A DNA stretch of 64,000 nt from Varanus komodoensis (taxonomy: Eukaryota > Chordata > Lepidosauria > Squamata > Varanidae), in contig NW_025335268.1 of the NCBI RefSeq assembly GCF_004798865.1, positions 97,127,066-97,191,065 of the forward strand, written 5' to 3'. The notes under the pieces are model-generated. The model was not told the DNA's origin. It did no database searches and saw only the letters and a list, made by a program, of their open reading frames with translations. Below, one piece after another: positions 21,661 to 35,736 of this stretch. The stretch's first letter is position 1; each line of letters opens with the position of its first letter. Both the position numbers and the translations under genes were made by a program.

Positions 21661-24600
21661 TTTTCAGACTAACAGTGCAGTATGGGATGTCTTGGCTTAG
21701 GGCAGTGTTTCTCTTTAATGTAACTTTTCTGTATGGTAGCTCATGTACCAAAAACTGTTAAAATTTTCAACCCACTAAAATCCAAGTATATCATAAAGAA
21801 AAGATAGGCAGAGGAGCCCAGGGCCATAGCAACTCAAAATGGGATTAGAAATCAAGACCTTATTGTGTGGCTGGCCAATTCCTTTCTTTAATGAGAATGG
21901 TTTTCAAGTCCTTTTGTACTCCTGTGATGTTATATTAAATTAGCAAGAGTGGATCTGTTCTTTATCCATTGCCCTAGCAATGCTAGTTAGTGCTCCAGCG
22001 CTAATGATGTGGCTCTAGAAGAAGTGGTGTGTATGCTAGTGCAACATCATTAGTGCTGAATCACAGTTGAGTATGACCTAGTTCTTTCTCTAAATTGATG
22101 TATAGATGGCAGATATATCTTTATCTCACAAGGCTGTATAAAAACCAGTCCTGAAACAGGACAAATGCTGTTGTGTTTCAGTGTTGTTATAGTACATGTA
22201 TATTACACTGTTTTGTTGTTATTTTTCATTTCTCTTCTAACATTATATAAAATAGACCTTGTTAGAGGTGGCAGGGGCTAGGTTATAGAGCCAATTCAGA
22301 TGTAACAGCAAATGGATTTGGCATTATATTAGCAAGTATTGAATTCCTATGCTAAGTTTCTCTCCCTGACTACTACTGCAGCAAACCTTAGTTTGCCATT
22401 GTATTGGAATGCAGACTAGTATTTATCACAGCTTACCATTCTGGTTTACAGGGAGACTTCAGCTTGCCTTAGATAAAACAGCAAAGAAAAAAGCAGCCTG
22501 GAATGGATAAAATAGAAAGCCAATGCTTGCTGCAAAAAAAGAAAATAAGGAAGGAGACAAAGGGCAGATTTGTGTGACATAAGAAATCATGGTGAAATCT
22601 TACAGTTGTGGGTCTCTTGTGTCATGCAAGACCCAGTTCTGGGGCTCTTACATGGTAGAATTAGTTTTGTTGAAACCACAGAGGGAATCAGTGGTCCAGT
22701 CTAAGGTTTCCATGCTTCACCATCTTCATTTTACCACTGTTGGTATGGAAAGGTCATAGAGTCACCTGGCAAGAACAGCCATAGAAGTGGCCATTCCTAG
22801 TCTTTGACCTCTACTGCCCTGAGCAATCAAGCAGTAGATGCATTATTGCTCACTTTATTTTCATTGGCCAAGCAATGTTTCTGTCTCCCTGTTTACCTTT
22901 GAAATGAAAATACATGGAGAAGGGCAGAATCCTAACAAAATTGTTTATTTTCATTTAATAAAAACCTCTGTGGGAGCTGGGGTGTTTGGGAAGCATTGCA
23001 GACAAGAAGGAACAGGAGGGAGAAGGGGGAGCCCACCACAAGAAGAGGAGGATGCAGTCCATAGGCTATAAGAAGAAAGGATGGAAGTTTTGCTCATGGG
23101 GGCTGTTGTGATGCCATGGTTAGGCCAGGAAGAGTGAGGAACAGAGAAACTGCTGCCTGGACAATGATACTGTTTTCTGACCAGTAAAAATTGGGGGAAA
23201 ATCTATGCATCATGGAAACAGCACAGATTGTCTACTGAGTCATGTGGACTGAGCCGGAGAAGGGAGAATGCTAGTCTGGGATGTCTATGTCATTCCATGT
23301 TTGGAATTGTATACAGATGGCTCCTTTATAGCAGACATGCAGGATGGACAAAATTAGTCAGGAAAATAGAAATCTAGTGGGGTGAAAGGTTTTACAGCTG
23401 GTGGCAACAGTTCAAAGCTCTGCCTGACCTATTTGTTGCACCTTTTAATATAAATTGCAAATCTCAAACTACATTCCTGAAGGTTATAAAAGCTTTGCAA
23501 GGAGTTCTTTGTAAGTTGTAATTATTGTGAATATAGTTTGCTATATTTTTAAAAACCAAAAATAGAATGCTTAGTTTTGTGTACAAAGCAGCTGTTGGAA
23601 TCTCTCAAGAAGCTACAAAAATCTATACTGATACTGAATCAGATGATTCAGATTACAATTACCCATTTCTAATGTGGTAAGAGGGCCAAAGGTAGTTAGT
23701 TGCAAGTTTGAGCATGTGGTTATGGCATGCTTTCTTTGACTTGTCACTTCCTCAGACTCTTTACATATAGTAATGTTAGGGAAATGGTGTAGTTTGTGGG
23801 TTTGAAGCAAGTGATCAGTTTGGCCAACTGTGCTGACAAGCTCAGCTTTTAAAATCTAATATGGCTGCAGTTAACAGCACTGCGGCTAACAGCACAGTTG
23901 TTCATCTCAATTCACAAGATTTAGAAACCAATTCAGGATGCTGGTAAGAACAGAAGACGAGGGAAGAAATACTTGAAAGTCAGCAAAAGTCACCTTGGTA
24001 ACTGCTGCATTACACTCGCTCAGAATGAAGAGACTTCAAACATGACTACAAACAGCTTTAAAGAAACAAAAAGAATTTAATCATCTAAAGAATTAATCTG
24101 ACAACTGCCCACACTTACGCCTCCCACAATCCTTCAATCACTTGGGAATGAGCTTTAATCTTAGATTCCCCTCCAGTTCCATAAAATGCTAGATATGCAG
24201 TCTTCAAACTGGGGCATTTCCGGCACACTGCTCTCATTCAAACACCCTCCTTCTCTTCACACAGCAGCCCTGGCTTTTGTCAGTGTTCTTCCCCCCCACC
24301 CTCTCTCTCTCTGTTTGTTTCTAGATGCAAACTGAGAAGCATGAATTATTTGTGTTGGTTGGATGAAGCATTTAGTCTGATAGAGATACTTGTGATATTT
24401 TTATTTCAAGTTAGTACAACCTTAAACATAAAAAATAAACAACTGAACCATCTTTATTAACTGCATCTGGTTAAGTGCAGGAGTGAAGGGGAGAAACCAA
24501 GATGAAGTATGGTCTTAAAAATGAAACTTAAATTAAAGCTACAATTTGAAGACAAAAGAAGGTGCAGTAATGAGTTCTTGATTCTCTCCCTCCCCGTTTT

Positions 24601-27600
24601 TTTCTGAAAGGCTAGGAATTCCATCACTCCCTCATCTGGGTTGTCCTCTTTCCCAAGGGCCAGGCATGGATTTTCATTCATGCTAAAAGAATGTGAAAAT
24701 CTCCTGCACACTTGGTTCTTTATTCAGCTTAGCGTAGGTTATTGAAAATCTAATATGTGGGTGGCCCTGCCAGTACCCTCCCATTCTTAAGAGCTGGCAA
24801 GGCAAAAAAGAAGGGCCTTCATTTTAGAGACAGAATAGATGGAAGACTCTAAGCTTCCACAGTTACACAGTAAAGAAAATCTCTTGGTGTCAAGAGCCAG
24901 AGCCAACAGGTCTCAGTCAAAGATGGCTTTAAGGCAGCTCATTTCAGAGCTTCTACACAAATCGGTGTGGAGAAGAAGCTCAACAGGATGTTGCCAAGCC
25001 AGGAAATGAGGCAGGATGAATTTCAAGGCCAAGAAGTAAACTCCTGGAATATTAGGGCAGGCAGAAATTGGGGCAACAGCAACAACCAAAAAAAAAAAAA
25101 AAAGCTTAAGTAAACTTTATATACGTTTAAAGTTGGAACTATATGGCTTATTAGTCTTACACATCATAAAGTGAAAATACGTGTTTATATTGTCAGTTTT
25201 CATCAAGTACATCACATAACTTACAGTGAGCAGGTTCGCAGCAACCCACACATTGTTGGGGATGAGCAGGAGTGAGGCAGTGCACCACCCTCAAGCATTT
25301 TCATTGCTCCCACTTTCAACTAACAGCCTGCAATCTACTGCAGGTTATAATGATACCCACGTACTTATGTAATTTAAGCAAGAAGCTGTGGATTAACTCT
25401 GGGTTGTGTAATTTGGTCTGGATGTCACAGTAACAATCTGTGAAGGGGGCAGTTGTAAGTTGTTAATTGAAATTGAAAGTGACAAGCATATCAGAGACTG
25501 CATACTTGCTCAGTCCCACTAGATTTTAGGAATTGCCATTATATACAAAACAGGTTACATATACCAAGGTAGCTTCTCATTGCCAGAAATGGGTACTGAT
25601 TTCCAAAACCATAAACCACCTTTATAGAGCATTGTGTATGCCATTCATTTATTAGATTACATAGACCCAGATACAGGAATTCAGGGTCCATAGCACTACT
25701 TCTTGACAGCATGTCTTTTATTTTTATCTGCAGTTCATTGCTCTGGCAAAAGTTGTGTAGCAACACCTTTCTCGGCAAGTTGACTAAGATCCTGTGATAA
25801 GGGCTAGGTGAAGAAAAAGCTAATACTGTAGTAGAATTCATATTTAGCACAATTCATTCTTTGTATTTGGATAACAACAGTAAGCTCAGCTAAGTCTGAC
25901 TATAAATTGATGGTTATTTCCATTGGAAATCTCTTAGCAGTAAGTTTTATGTGAAAATAAATGGTACTCTCTTTTCTGAGTAAATGAAACCTAATCCTAA
26001 GAGTATGCAACTTTCCAGTAAAGCAATCTGAACAGGTATTTTGGGTGCCCAGTGCAGGCCCCCAGTTCTCCAAAGGTTTCCATCAGTATCCTCTAGGTTT
26101 AAACTCTGCTGTATTATTTGTTAGCACTAGCTAAGGTATACTCCTATGCAAGTTAGGGAAAAATGTACGACTCCCAGCATGACCTAGGCGGCATAGTGGA
26201 CTGGAACATGTGAGAGTTATAGTTCTTTTTTTCCTTTCAAAATTTTCATAGGATCAAACCCTTAGTCTTGTTTATAATGATACAGAGTAAACCCAAGTTG
26301 GCTCCAGTGTCCATAAATTTTGTCATTCTACTTCCTAACTTGCAACTTTGGGGTATATGGTTTCAACATATCAACATAGTGATATGTTGCTTTCAAATAT
26401 CAACATATTTGATATTTGGTACTTTGCAGTAGTTTAATTTTGCTTAATGTGCATGAAAGATAAAAAAGGTTTAGCTGAAACCCAACTGGATGTCATAATA
26501 AAATTTAACTGCAAAGCACATTCTTCAAAGTCTGCTCCATGTCGTTGTGGTGTTTTTTTTTAAGTCCTTCCTATTCAGTTACACCACACTGCTTTGTATT
26601 CTATTTTCATTTTTTAAAATGGAGAGAAATAAAGCATGCAGCTGAAACCTTAACTTTTTGTGGAAGCTGTATCTATATGAATTGTGCTGTGACCCATATA
26701 ACAGTGGTTCTAAAATGGTGGGATTATATCAATTAACCAGGGAGTCACAAGACTTTGAAGTGTGGATCATTTCCTCTATTCTTCTGGCCAGGTTTTCCTT
26801 AAATGAAATAACTTTCCATTTTGCTAACAATTTACCTCACAATTTGCAGGAGATGTTGTCCTTTCTAAAGAGGAAGTCTTTGATTTCAAGAGGGAAGTGC
26901 TTGAAGCAAAGTCTGTTGTAGAATCTTTCAGACTTTGGTCTGTTGTAGAATCTTTCAACCTGATATGCTAGTCCTTTGGGTCACCCCTCTTATCAAGAAA
27001 AAGAAGCCTGAAATTAATACAATTTCTCCTGGCTGAGGTCTTCTGATCATTTTGCCTGGTGTTGATGTTACACAATGCATGCTAGTTGTGAAGTGTCTTG
27101 TTTCCATTATTACATGTGCCAGGCATGGGCTGCTTTCTTGTTCAGAGCTGACAAGCATGAGTAACAGCACCCCAGTACCCTAGAACAAATCATAGGTTGT
27201 TGGGTAGTTTGGAAGCCAGGTTGAAAAAACATGGCAACCCTCACTTAGTGTCCATTATAATGAAGATGTGGTAGCTCCTGACTGGCTTGCACAGGATGGG
27301 GAAAAGAAGCTACTATGGCTTCATTTTCTTTCCCAATGGTGTGTTCTCAGTCAAAAGGTTCATAAGACATAAGGCAGGAAATGAGACAGAAGTAATTTAA
27401 GGGTAAAGAAACAGACTCATGGAATCTTAGAGTGGACAAAAATTGTGGAGAACAGGAAAGGCTTTTTGAAAGTTTCATATATCTATCCAGTTGTGCAAAC
27501 CTGGCTTTTTATCTCACTGGGGAAACTAGCCAGGAGTTTGGTGGAAAAATTTTCCAATTTAGGCTTCTGCAAACAATCATGAACAAATTTAGCAAGTTTG

Positions 27601-28673
27601 GATAACCTGAAAGAAGCAGCTCTGGACTGTACATCTCTTGCATTGGGCAATCTGCTGATTGAGTAGCAGTCTGTATATGTAATTTAAAAAGAGCTGTTCT
27701 TCATAACAGAGGAAGTATTTTGGTCTTTTCAGAATTTAGTATAACAATGTTTGATATTTTGCTAAAGCAGTCAGACTTACAGACTTACTTATACCTGCTT
27801 AGTAAGGTATACCTATCTTCAAGTGCCACTACATGTACTTATATCTCTGGAAAACTCTTGGCAGTATAGGAAAAGTGTTTCCTTCCAACAGCAGGCTTGC
27901 AAGTCACTCCCCTCCTTGGAAATTGTCAGTGGTGTGACTTAATGCCTTCTCCCCAGGGGCCTCTGCCACAGACAGAAGGGATTTCATTGTCATCCTAACA
28001 TATATTACCCTGAACTTCTGTCCTTTTTTCTAGTTCCTCTGTATCCTCTAAGCAAGTATAGTAGTTGTATTATATTATATAAAATGGTGTTTTAGTATAT
28101 TCTTAAGAATTGTGTCTATTGTATGACAGAATATAAACTCAAATTGTGGGTACAAAATGTGCTGTACATGTAACACACAATTCAAACCACACAATGCTTT
28201 ATTAAAAGTACTTAAAAACACACGAAGGACAAAATCATGAAAGTTTTCTGTAGAAAGAGTATGAATTTCACAGTCTGGTTATTCTTGTCATGTACTTCAA
28301 ATTTAAGGCCGTATAATAATGTTGCTTAGTCTTTGGCAGTGATTCCCTTTTTTCAGTCTGAAGTAAATTGTATTTTTGTAGAACTAACTGTAGTAGTAAA
28401 AAACAGAGAATAAGCTCCTTAAGAGTCAGTATCACTGGGTCAGAGTAAAGTGTAATAAGTTGGAATATAACATTGTAATGTAGAAAATAGCGTGCCCTTG
28501 GATGAGCTGCCTACATACAGCCGTGTATCTTTGCATCTCTGAGAACTTGTGTTGGCTTCTTCTGGGATACAGCTTTGTCATGCTAATCTACTACTTTCAT
28601 CTTTCTACTTAACTGATATAAACAAGATAACTGTTCTTAGGCACTAAACACCTATGTTTTTTCTTTTCCCTAG

Positions 28674-28808
28674 GAGTCGCAAGGACAGTCTGGAAAGTGA
28701 GAGCTCAGCAGCAATTATTCCTCATGAATTGATTCGCACTAGACAGCTTGAGAGTGTACACCTAAAATTCAACCAGGAATCAGGAGCATTAATCCCACTT
28801 TGTTTAAG
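28674..28808 (+). CDS. SUFU: SUFU exon 9 (residues 341-386)
   Basis: The exon begins after CCCTAG at 28673 and ends TTTAAG|GTAAGT. Its 135 nt complete P341, encode 342-385 and give two bases of R386. The phosphorylation cluster is intact: S342 and S346 in SRKDS (GSK3-beta and PKA sites known in mammals) and S352. T353 of human is alanine here and D350 is glutamate. The loop then ends and the folded C-lobe resumes with IPHELIRTRQLESVHL, identical to human as I recall it. This is the first exon after the very large intron 8; a polypyrimidine stretch (TTTTTTCTTTTCCC) precedes the acceptor. Confidence 0.97.
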
Positions 28809-29865
28809 GTAAGTGGAACTTTACTTTTCCTGTAAAAAACATGCTAGTATAGCTGTGGCTAAGCTATCTCCAGCCTCAAAGGCTAGAGTGAATACAAGAC
28901 ATTTGTCTGTGACACATGCACTTGTAAATATACCCACTAATAATGTAGTATGTACATGCAAATATGGTACAAGGCTTAAATTGATCCACCTTCAGAAGAC
29001 GCTGATGAGACTTTTAAAAAATGCTCTTTGCAAAAGTTGCCTTGTGACCCCTTACACAGTAGACAATAAACTGCAGTTGCAAACATCTTCCTGATTTCAG
29101 AGCTGCCTGAGTAAATCCAAAGCCTTTGATTAACTTTTGTATCAGCTTTCTTTTCCTGCCTAAACTTCAGTTATCACCAGTTCCTGGTTATCATAATTCT
29201 AGGCAATTATATGACCCAATATCAGCCTTGAAGCCATGTTTATTTGAAGCTTTTGTTTATCTGAATGTTTCACATATCTTTTATTAGTGAAATTTTACTG
29301 TTTTTTTCTTTGAGTTTACAGCTTAAAATCATACAGTTGAAAGTAACCATTTGCCTTGAAGCCTTTAAAAATGTTATAGCCCACACATACCATCTTAATT
29401 TACTATTCAAATGAATCTGATTTTGTTTATTGAGGATAAATTTATTAAATTTCTCATTACAGTTCATGAGCAACAGTAAAATGTGATTAGAACAAAGAAG
29501 TGTAGGTCAGGTGTAGATTTCCATTTAGCCTTCCAACCTAACAGTCATTCCCTGTGGCATGAGAGTCATTTCTTCTACAAGTTGATTAGGCTACTGTATG
29601 CTTGTGTATATTGGAAATTACATGCAGTACAAATTGCATGGGACTTCTTTTTTACCCAAGGCCACAGTCTACAAAGGCCTTATTTACTTAAGACCTTGGC
29701 CAAGTTATATTCACCATACCCATACTATTCTTTTTAAATCTGGGAACATACAGTGATGTGCATAAATGTCATGGGATTTGAAGAGTTTAGTTTTTGAGTG
29801 CCACATGGGGAAGGTAGTGAGGATTTCTAAATCACATTTACATGTGTTAATATTTATTCTTCCAG
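28809..29865 (+). other. Intron 9 of SUFU
   Basis: This 1.06-kb intron has consensus GT-AG ends, and I see no repeat or gene in it. Confidence 0.75.
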
Positions 29866-30004
29866 GGGCAGATTATTACATGGACGGCACTTTACGTACA
29901 AAAGTATTACAGGGGATACAGCAATCACTTTTGTATCTACAGGAGTTGAAGGAGCCTTTGCTACAGAGGAACATCCATATGCAGCACATGGACCCTGGTT
30001 ACAG
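29866..30004 (+). CDS. SUFU: SUFU exon 10 (residues 386-432)
   Basis: This 139-nt exon sits between TTCTTCCAG (ends 29865) and CTACAG|GTAAGA. The first base completes R386 and the exon ends in phase 0 after Q432. It encodes core beta strands of the C-terminal lobe: RGRLLHGRHFTYKS, then ITGDTAITFVSTGVEG, then ATEEHPYAAHGPWLQ. I see no difference from human SUFU in this exon, the strongest conservation in the window, fitting its position in the structural core that helps clamp the GLI peptide. It is only 1.06 kb downstream of exon 9. Confidence 0.97.
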
Positions 30005-30950
30005 GTAAGAGTTCCTCCCATTCCTCTTTTCCTCTTTGTTGCAGTCACTCTTCCCTTTTTGGGTCTTCCCAAAAGAATGATCTTAGCTTATTTTCACTGT
30101 ATTATATTTAGGCCAAGAGAGTCTTTGCATTCTTCTCCTGTTTCTTTTGAAGTATATACGGAAGGGAATTTTAAGCCAAAAAGTAATGGCAGTTTCTAAT
30201 ACCCTCTTCTATGTAAACAGCAATTTTCTCTCCCAGAATCCCAGAACATTTTACAAACTCTGCATCCTCTAATTCCTTCTCTCACCACTGCAATGCAGCT
30301 ACCTTTGTAGTCACTGTTGTTTTTGAACAGCATACTACAGCCTTGGAGGCGAGGTTACAATATTTGAACCCACGAAGAACTCAAAAGGAAAATCAGAACT
30401 ACAGAACTAGGATCCTTGCAAAATAATTTTAGCCTAAGGCAACTGTGGTGAAAAGGCCTGGCTTTTGAGAAAAGAGCTGTGGAATTCTTCCTTCTCCCTA
30501 AGAATAAACACTAACAACATAATTCCTGATTTTAACAATCTGCTAGGGCACCACTTCAAGAAACAATTTGACCAAAGCTTACTGCCAAGATGAACTGCTA
30601 GCTTAGTTTTGAGTCTTTTCCTTTAAAACGTCCAGTTTATGGATTCCTACATCTACTACCCTGCCCCCTGCACACTGAGTATGTTGTTTCACTCTTTCTA
30701 AAATCCTGCCATCATGACTGTGTGCTGTTTCTAGGATGAACTAAAGAGGCAGGAAATAAAATTGAAATACAGAATAGCTCTTCTAGGGGAAGTGGCCGAG
30801 CCAGCCAGCAATCTGTGGAAAAATTATTTGAAGCAGCTGAGTTAAATTTCTTGCCTTCCAGTGATGGAACACTCTGTGGCTTATCTGTCTCGCAATGGCC
30901 CATTGTTAGGTATGGATGCTTTCTCTGCTAAAAAGCTTGACTGAAGTGAT
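30005..30950 (+). other. Start of intron 10, unassigned
   Basis: Unique-looking sequence without recognisable gene or repeat. Confidence 0.5.
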
Positions 30951-32758
30951 GGAGAGCTAGGGTAGGCTTGATCTGTAGAGATTCCACTTCTCTGGTCAGA
31001 TACCACATCCGCCAGTTTTGATTGCCTCTATCTAATGCAAGACACCTAAGAGAGGACTGGAGTTTTGTTGGTGTACTGGCCATCCTAACAATCTCCCTGT
31101 CTGAGCTAACTGAGCTGGTCTTGAGTGTAGTATTAGAGACCTCAAGTCTCTGAGGACCTTAACACTTATGCCAAGGTTTCCTTGTTATCAGGATTAGTTC
31201 AGGATTTTATGACTTTCATGTCAACTATGGGCCTGTTTCACATATTATCTAGCCCAACTGATGTGCAGGTCATACCTTGGCCTTTGTTTTCTGTGCTGGA
31301 TTGGCAGAAAAAGATGTATAGGTGAGAGAGCTAGTAGTGACTCCATGGACTCATTCAGTGTTGTACTGGGTACCTAGACTTCTGGGGTGGTCAGTGCCTC
31401 CCTGAAAGACAGCAAGGTTTCCACAGCTTTAACAGAAGCAGTAGTCAGGCTGTTGAAGAAACCAAATCCTGTGGTTTTGGATAACTACCATCCTGTGTCA
31501 AATTTTCCATTGTTGGGAAAGGTGCTGAAGCATGTGGTAGCCTCACAACTCCAAGCAGTATTGGATGATTACTCAGATCCATTCCAGTCAGTTTCAAACC
31601 TGCTTATGGGCCAGAAACAGCCTTGGCTGCCCTGGTTGATGACTTATGCTGGGGAATGGATGGGAGGAGGACAGCCATTTCAGTTCTTTTGGACCTCTCA
31701 GCAGCTATTGATTTTATCAGCCATGGTATTCTTCTGCCTTGTTTTTATCAGCATTGGGCTTAAGAGGCATAGTATTAAAGTGGTTCTAGACCTTCCTGTA
31801 GCAGTCTAAGAAAGTAGTGGAATGGGGAATTTTGTTCAACCCTATGCCATTAGACTCTGGGGTGCTGGAAGGTTCCATCCTATCCCCTGTGCTTTTTATT
31901 TGTAGAGGAACTTCCTGGAGGAAATCATCAGGAGGTTTGGGATGAAGTGTTACTAGTATGCAAAAAGTACTCAGCAATACCTCTCCTTTCATCTTCATGT
32001 CCCAGGGAGGCTGTTGAACTCTTGAACTGAAGGCTACTTGGGAGATAAATGTAACAAGCAAAATCTTAAATCCAGATAAGATAGAGATACTGTGGGCTGG
32101 GAAAACAACTCCTCTGGACAAAGGCTTACAACTGGTCTTAGATGGGCTGCATTCTCTAAAAGACCACAATATGTATTCTGTGGGTGTTCATTGACTCTAT
32201 CCTAGCAAGGGATGTCCAGGAGGCTGTGGTATCCAGAAGCATATTGTACCAGCTTAGGCTGGTACATCAACTGTATCTGAAAAGAACACACCATGCCTCA
32301 ATTATCCATACCACTAGTAATGTCCAATCTGGACCACTGTAATACACTGTACATGAGCCTGCCTTTGAAGTGGAGGGCTGCCAACACCTATATTAGTCAC
32401 CTATACTTTAAGATCAGAAAAAGAGGCTCTTCTAATTTGCCCACCTTTGAGGGCATCTAGGTGGGCAAATAGACAAGAAAGTGTTATTTCCACAGTGATT
32501 ACACACCGCTGGAATGAGTTGCCACAGAGGGTCCACCTGGCTGCATCATTGCAGGCTTATAGGAAAGCCCTGAAATCTTATTACTTAACTTTGACTTTCC
32601 CCTGATTGTTTTATCAAATTCGGTTGTAGCTGTGTATTGTAGGTTTTATCTTATGCTTGTTTTCAGAATGCTTGCTGTTTTTATAACCATTTCAGTTTGG
32701 GGAGGGTTTCTTTCCAGAAAGGTGACCAAGAAATATTTTAAATAAAATACCTTAAAAT
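30950..32758 (+). mobile_element. L2-type LINE, 5'-truncated, with reverse-transcriptase remnant
   Basis: An open stretch at 31387-31806 (140 codons) contains VVRLLKKPNPVVLDNYHPVS, NFPLLGKVLKHVVASQLQAV and DDYSDPFQS, the N-terminal reverse-transcriptase signature of L2-clade LINEs (usual form NYRPVSNLPFLGKV). The catalytic region further on is out of frame. The part from about 30950 resembles the endonuclease region. The 3' region runs to the tail ATATTTTAAATAAAATAC near 32745. It is inactive because of frame breaks. Confidence 0.75.
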
Positions 32759-33452
32759 ATTGCAGAGCTTTGCACAGAATCTATAACTTGTAGCATGCAT
32801 AAGAACAGAAAGGCTTATTGTATGGAATTTTTGACCTGGCACATTTGAACATGTATGTTTCTTTCCTATGAGCCCTCCTGTTCTTTGCTCCTCTAGGTGT
32901 CACAGTTGGGCTGGGTATAAACATGTTTATCATTTTATATTGTTAACATTTTCTTCAAATGAATGAACCTTTCAAGAGCTAAATTGTAACAAGTCTTTGC
33001 TGGCTTGTTTTCTGAGGAAACATTGAGTTTCCCAGCACACAATCATGATTTAGAAAAGATGCTCAAAGGATTAAATTCATGTTCTGATTCTTGGACTGTC
33101 GTCTTTGAACTTCTGCACATAGGCTTTAGGCACAGATATTTAGAATTTACAACTGTGTATAAATATATTGTAGAACACTGAATAGTTTTTATACAGAATA
33201 ATACTTGGCTACATTTTAGAGTTGGATGTTCATACAAAAAAGTAGAAAATTTTTTCAGAGAAGACAAGAGTGGTCTACCTTTGTATGTTACGGATATGGC
33301 ACTTTTGGAAATAATCTTACCCAGTCTTAGACTCCTGGCCATCCTTCTTGCTGCTACTTGCCCTGTAATTTACTACAACTGACAGAATAGGGAAGCAGAT
33401 TGAGGAATTAGCACCTAAAAGGAAATAGTTTAGGAACTAGACCTATGATTTT

Positions 33453-33528
33453 AGAATGAAAGCAAAATAATTACTCTTAGGAAGAAAAACAGAATGAAAG
33501 CAAAATAATTACTCTTAGGAAGGAAAAC
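33453..33528. repeat. 38-bp tandem duplication (two copies)
   Basis: The unit starting AGAATGAAAGCAAAATAATT occurs at 33453-33490 and again at 33491-33528 with one mismatch, indicating a recent local duplication. Confidence 0.92.
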
Positions 33529-35736
33529 AGTAGTTTGCCAATTAAGCACAGCTCAAGTTTTAAAAGGAGAGAGGAAAATGAAAAAACAAAATGATAAAAG
33601 CAAATCAACCCACAGTTGCTGTTATATGTAATCTGATGTAGACTGCCCCAACCACATTTACCCTTTATTTGATAATCTCATAAATCTCGGTTCAGTTTAG
33701 CAACTTCCTGTCATCACATAATGGTTTTACCTCACCAGCTTCAGCTTGATCTATTGTATTCTGTCTAGCAAGGATACAGAAATATTGTAAAGTGGTAAAA
33801 ATACAATCTCTAAAGTGCTTTACCTTAGTCCAGGAGGGGACAACTTAAACAAAAGTATGTTGGTAGTTTTGGCCCTGTTCGTTTTCCCTTTATGCTGCCT
33901 ACCATTGGAATGTGGGCCCCAAAACCTTAGGCTGAAAGAGTTTTTCTTCCCCTGGTATTAGGAGAGAGAAACACATCCTGATCCATATCACTTGAAGGAC
34001 TAAGATTCCTTAATCTTAATTTTCCTTGCTCACAACAGTATGGATCCATGTTACTAAGAAAAATTAAAGCATTTCCCCATCCCAGTGCTCCTAATGACCC
34101 CTGGGGGTCTGTGCCCTGCTCCCAGTGAAGCCTTTGGGAAATTACATACCCATGTCTTTTTGTGCACCTTCTTTCTCAGAACTTACTTCTGCAAGGAAAC
34201 TGGGCTCATGAGAAAAGTCAGCCCTGCACTACACCTCTTCTTTTCTAGAAGGATTGGTTGTGCTGGGAAACAAGATGCATAAAAAGAGCCATCACTGTGA
34301 CCCGTGTTTACCAGCAGAATCAAGCTCCTGCTAATCTACCAAGTAGCCTGCCAGATTTTGCAGAAATGCCTTTGAATATTGACGTTATACCTTAAACAAC
34401 TTGCTAAAACTGTCAGAGTAGACAAAAGCCTGCTTTGTAATGTGAACAGCCAACTCTAAAATTTAGCCCAAGTTCAACTTGAGTTTGTTGGACATACATG
34501 GAAGAAAAGAGATGGGCTGGTCTCTCTTGCCCCATACATCCATCCACATATTTATAGGTCGCCTGTAATTGCCGAGGCCTTCCTTTAAGCTCATATTCAC
34601 ATTAGCCAGATTAGTAGTTGAGCTGGAGCTAATTGATTCTTGGGTAAGAGACACTTGTTCTTGTAGCATAGGCATAACTCTAAGTGTTTTTGGCAGACTT
34701 GTGTTTTTCAGGGTGGTAATAGAAAGCTAAGTTGAAAAAGGATGTTTGGGAATATTAATGCCTTATTCCAAAAGAAGTCGTATGAAGAATTGTTCTGGTT
34801 TCTATGTCAAGGCTTACCGAGCACAACTTGACAATACAAGGCCTGCTGACTATTAATTTAAAGAACCAATGGTATTTCTGTTCTAAAGGTGCCATGTGTA
34901 TTTAATATATAGTTTTGCACCTTCACTTCAGTGTGTTCAGAGTCAAGAACAACCCACTAAACAACTTATCTGAACCCTTATTTAATTCAGTCATACCTTG
35001 TTTCTCCCCTTAGTCAAATGACTCTTGTGTTACCCACATTTTTCACACACATAAAAGCCAACTGAACAGAACATATTTTAGCCTAAGCTTTCATTTTGGG
35101 GATTGTGGGAAGCCTGCACTTGTAAATAATAAATATATGCATATGCCAACCGTGCTTTGCTATAATCAAGGAGCAAACTTCGGATTACCAACACCATTTT
35201 TGTAGAAGTCAGTGCTCACTATTATGACTCTTCCATAAAGGAAAAGGCAAGAAAAGCCAGGTGAGAACATAAATTGAAGTGCAGTATCCTATCTACAGTG
35301 ATAGATTTAGCAAGTTGAGTATAACATTCACACAATCTTTAAGGATATTCCTGCTGAAGAATTACCTTTGAGCAGAAGATTCCTTGCCTTCTCACCCTCA
35401 ACTGAACACATAACTCATTCATGAGATGTGAGTGAATCTCAACCCTATCATTTTCTGAATGCTACCAAAAACTGAAAATCAAGTCATATTGATTATGGGT
35501 TGGAATGCTGAAAGGCTACCTACTTATGTTCTCCATAACAAAGCATAATATACCATGAGAGTGGTATTGGCTTGTAAAATTTGGGTTTTCTTTAGAAAAC
35601 TTGTTGAATACATAATAATGAAGTAAATGTTGGAAACTTGACACAGATGGTGATACCAAGCCTAGCAAAATGGCTTGGTGCTACTAAATTATAGAAAGCA
35701 TCCTTATACCAGATCATACTATTTATCCATCTAACC

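Larger units (their letters stand above)
20761..28673 (+). other. Intron 8, 3' third, largely unassigned
   Basis: No gene is seen in nearly 8 kb. It holds a palindromic MITE remnant (20871-20998), a second palindromic element (about 21569-21660), a poly(A) run at about 25088-25103, a possible third palindromic element around 25930-26010, and a short duplication of GTCTGTTGTAGAATCTTTCA at 26911 and 26938. The rest looks unique. The intron ends at the exon 9 acceptor. Confidence 0.6.

Noticed and set aside
31387-31809. A 140-codon open frame considered as a host gene
   Set aside because: The residues match L2 LINE reverse transcriptase, so it is a LINE remnant.
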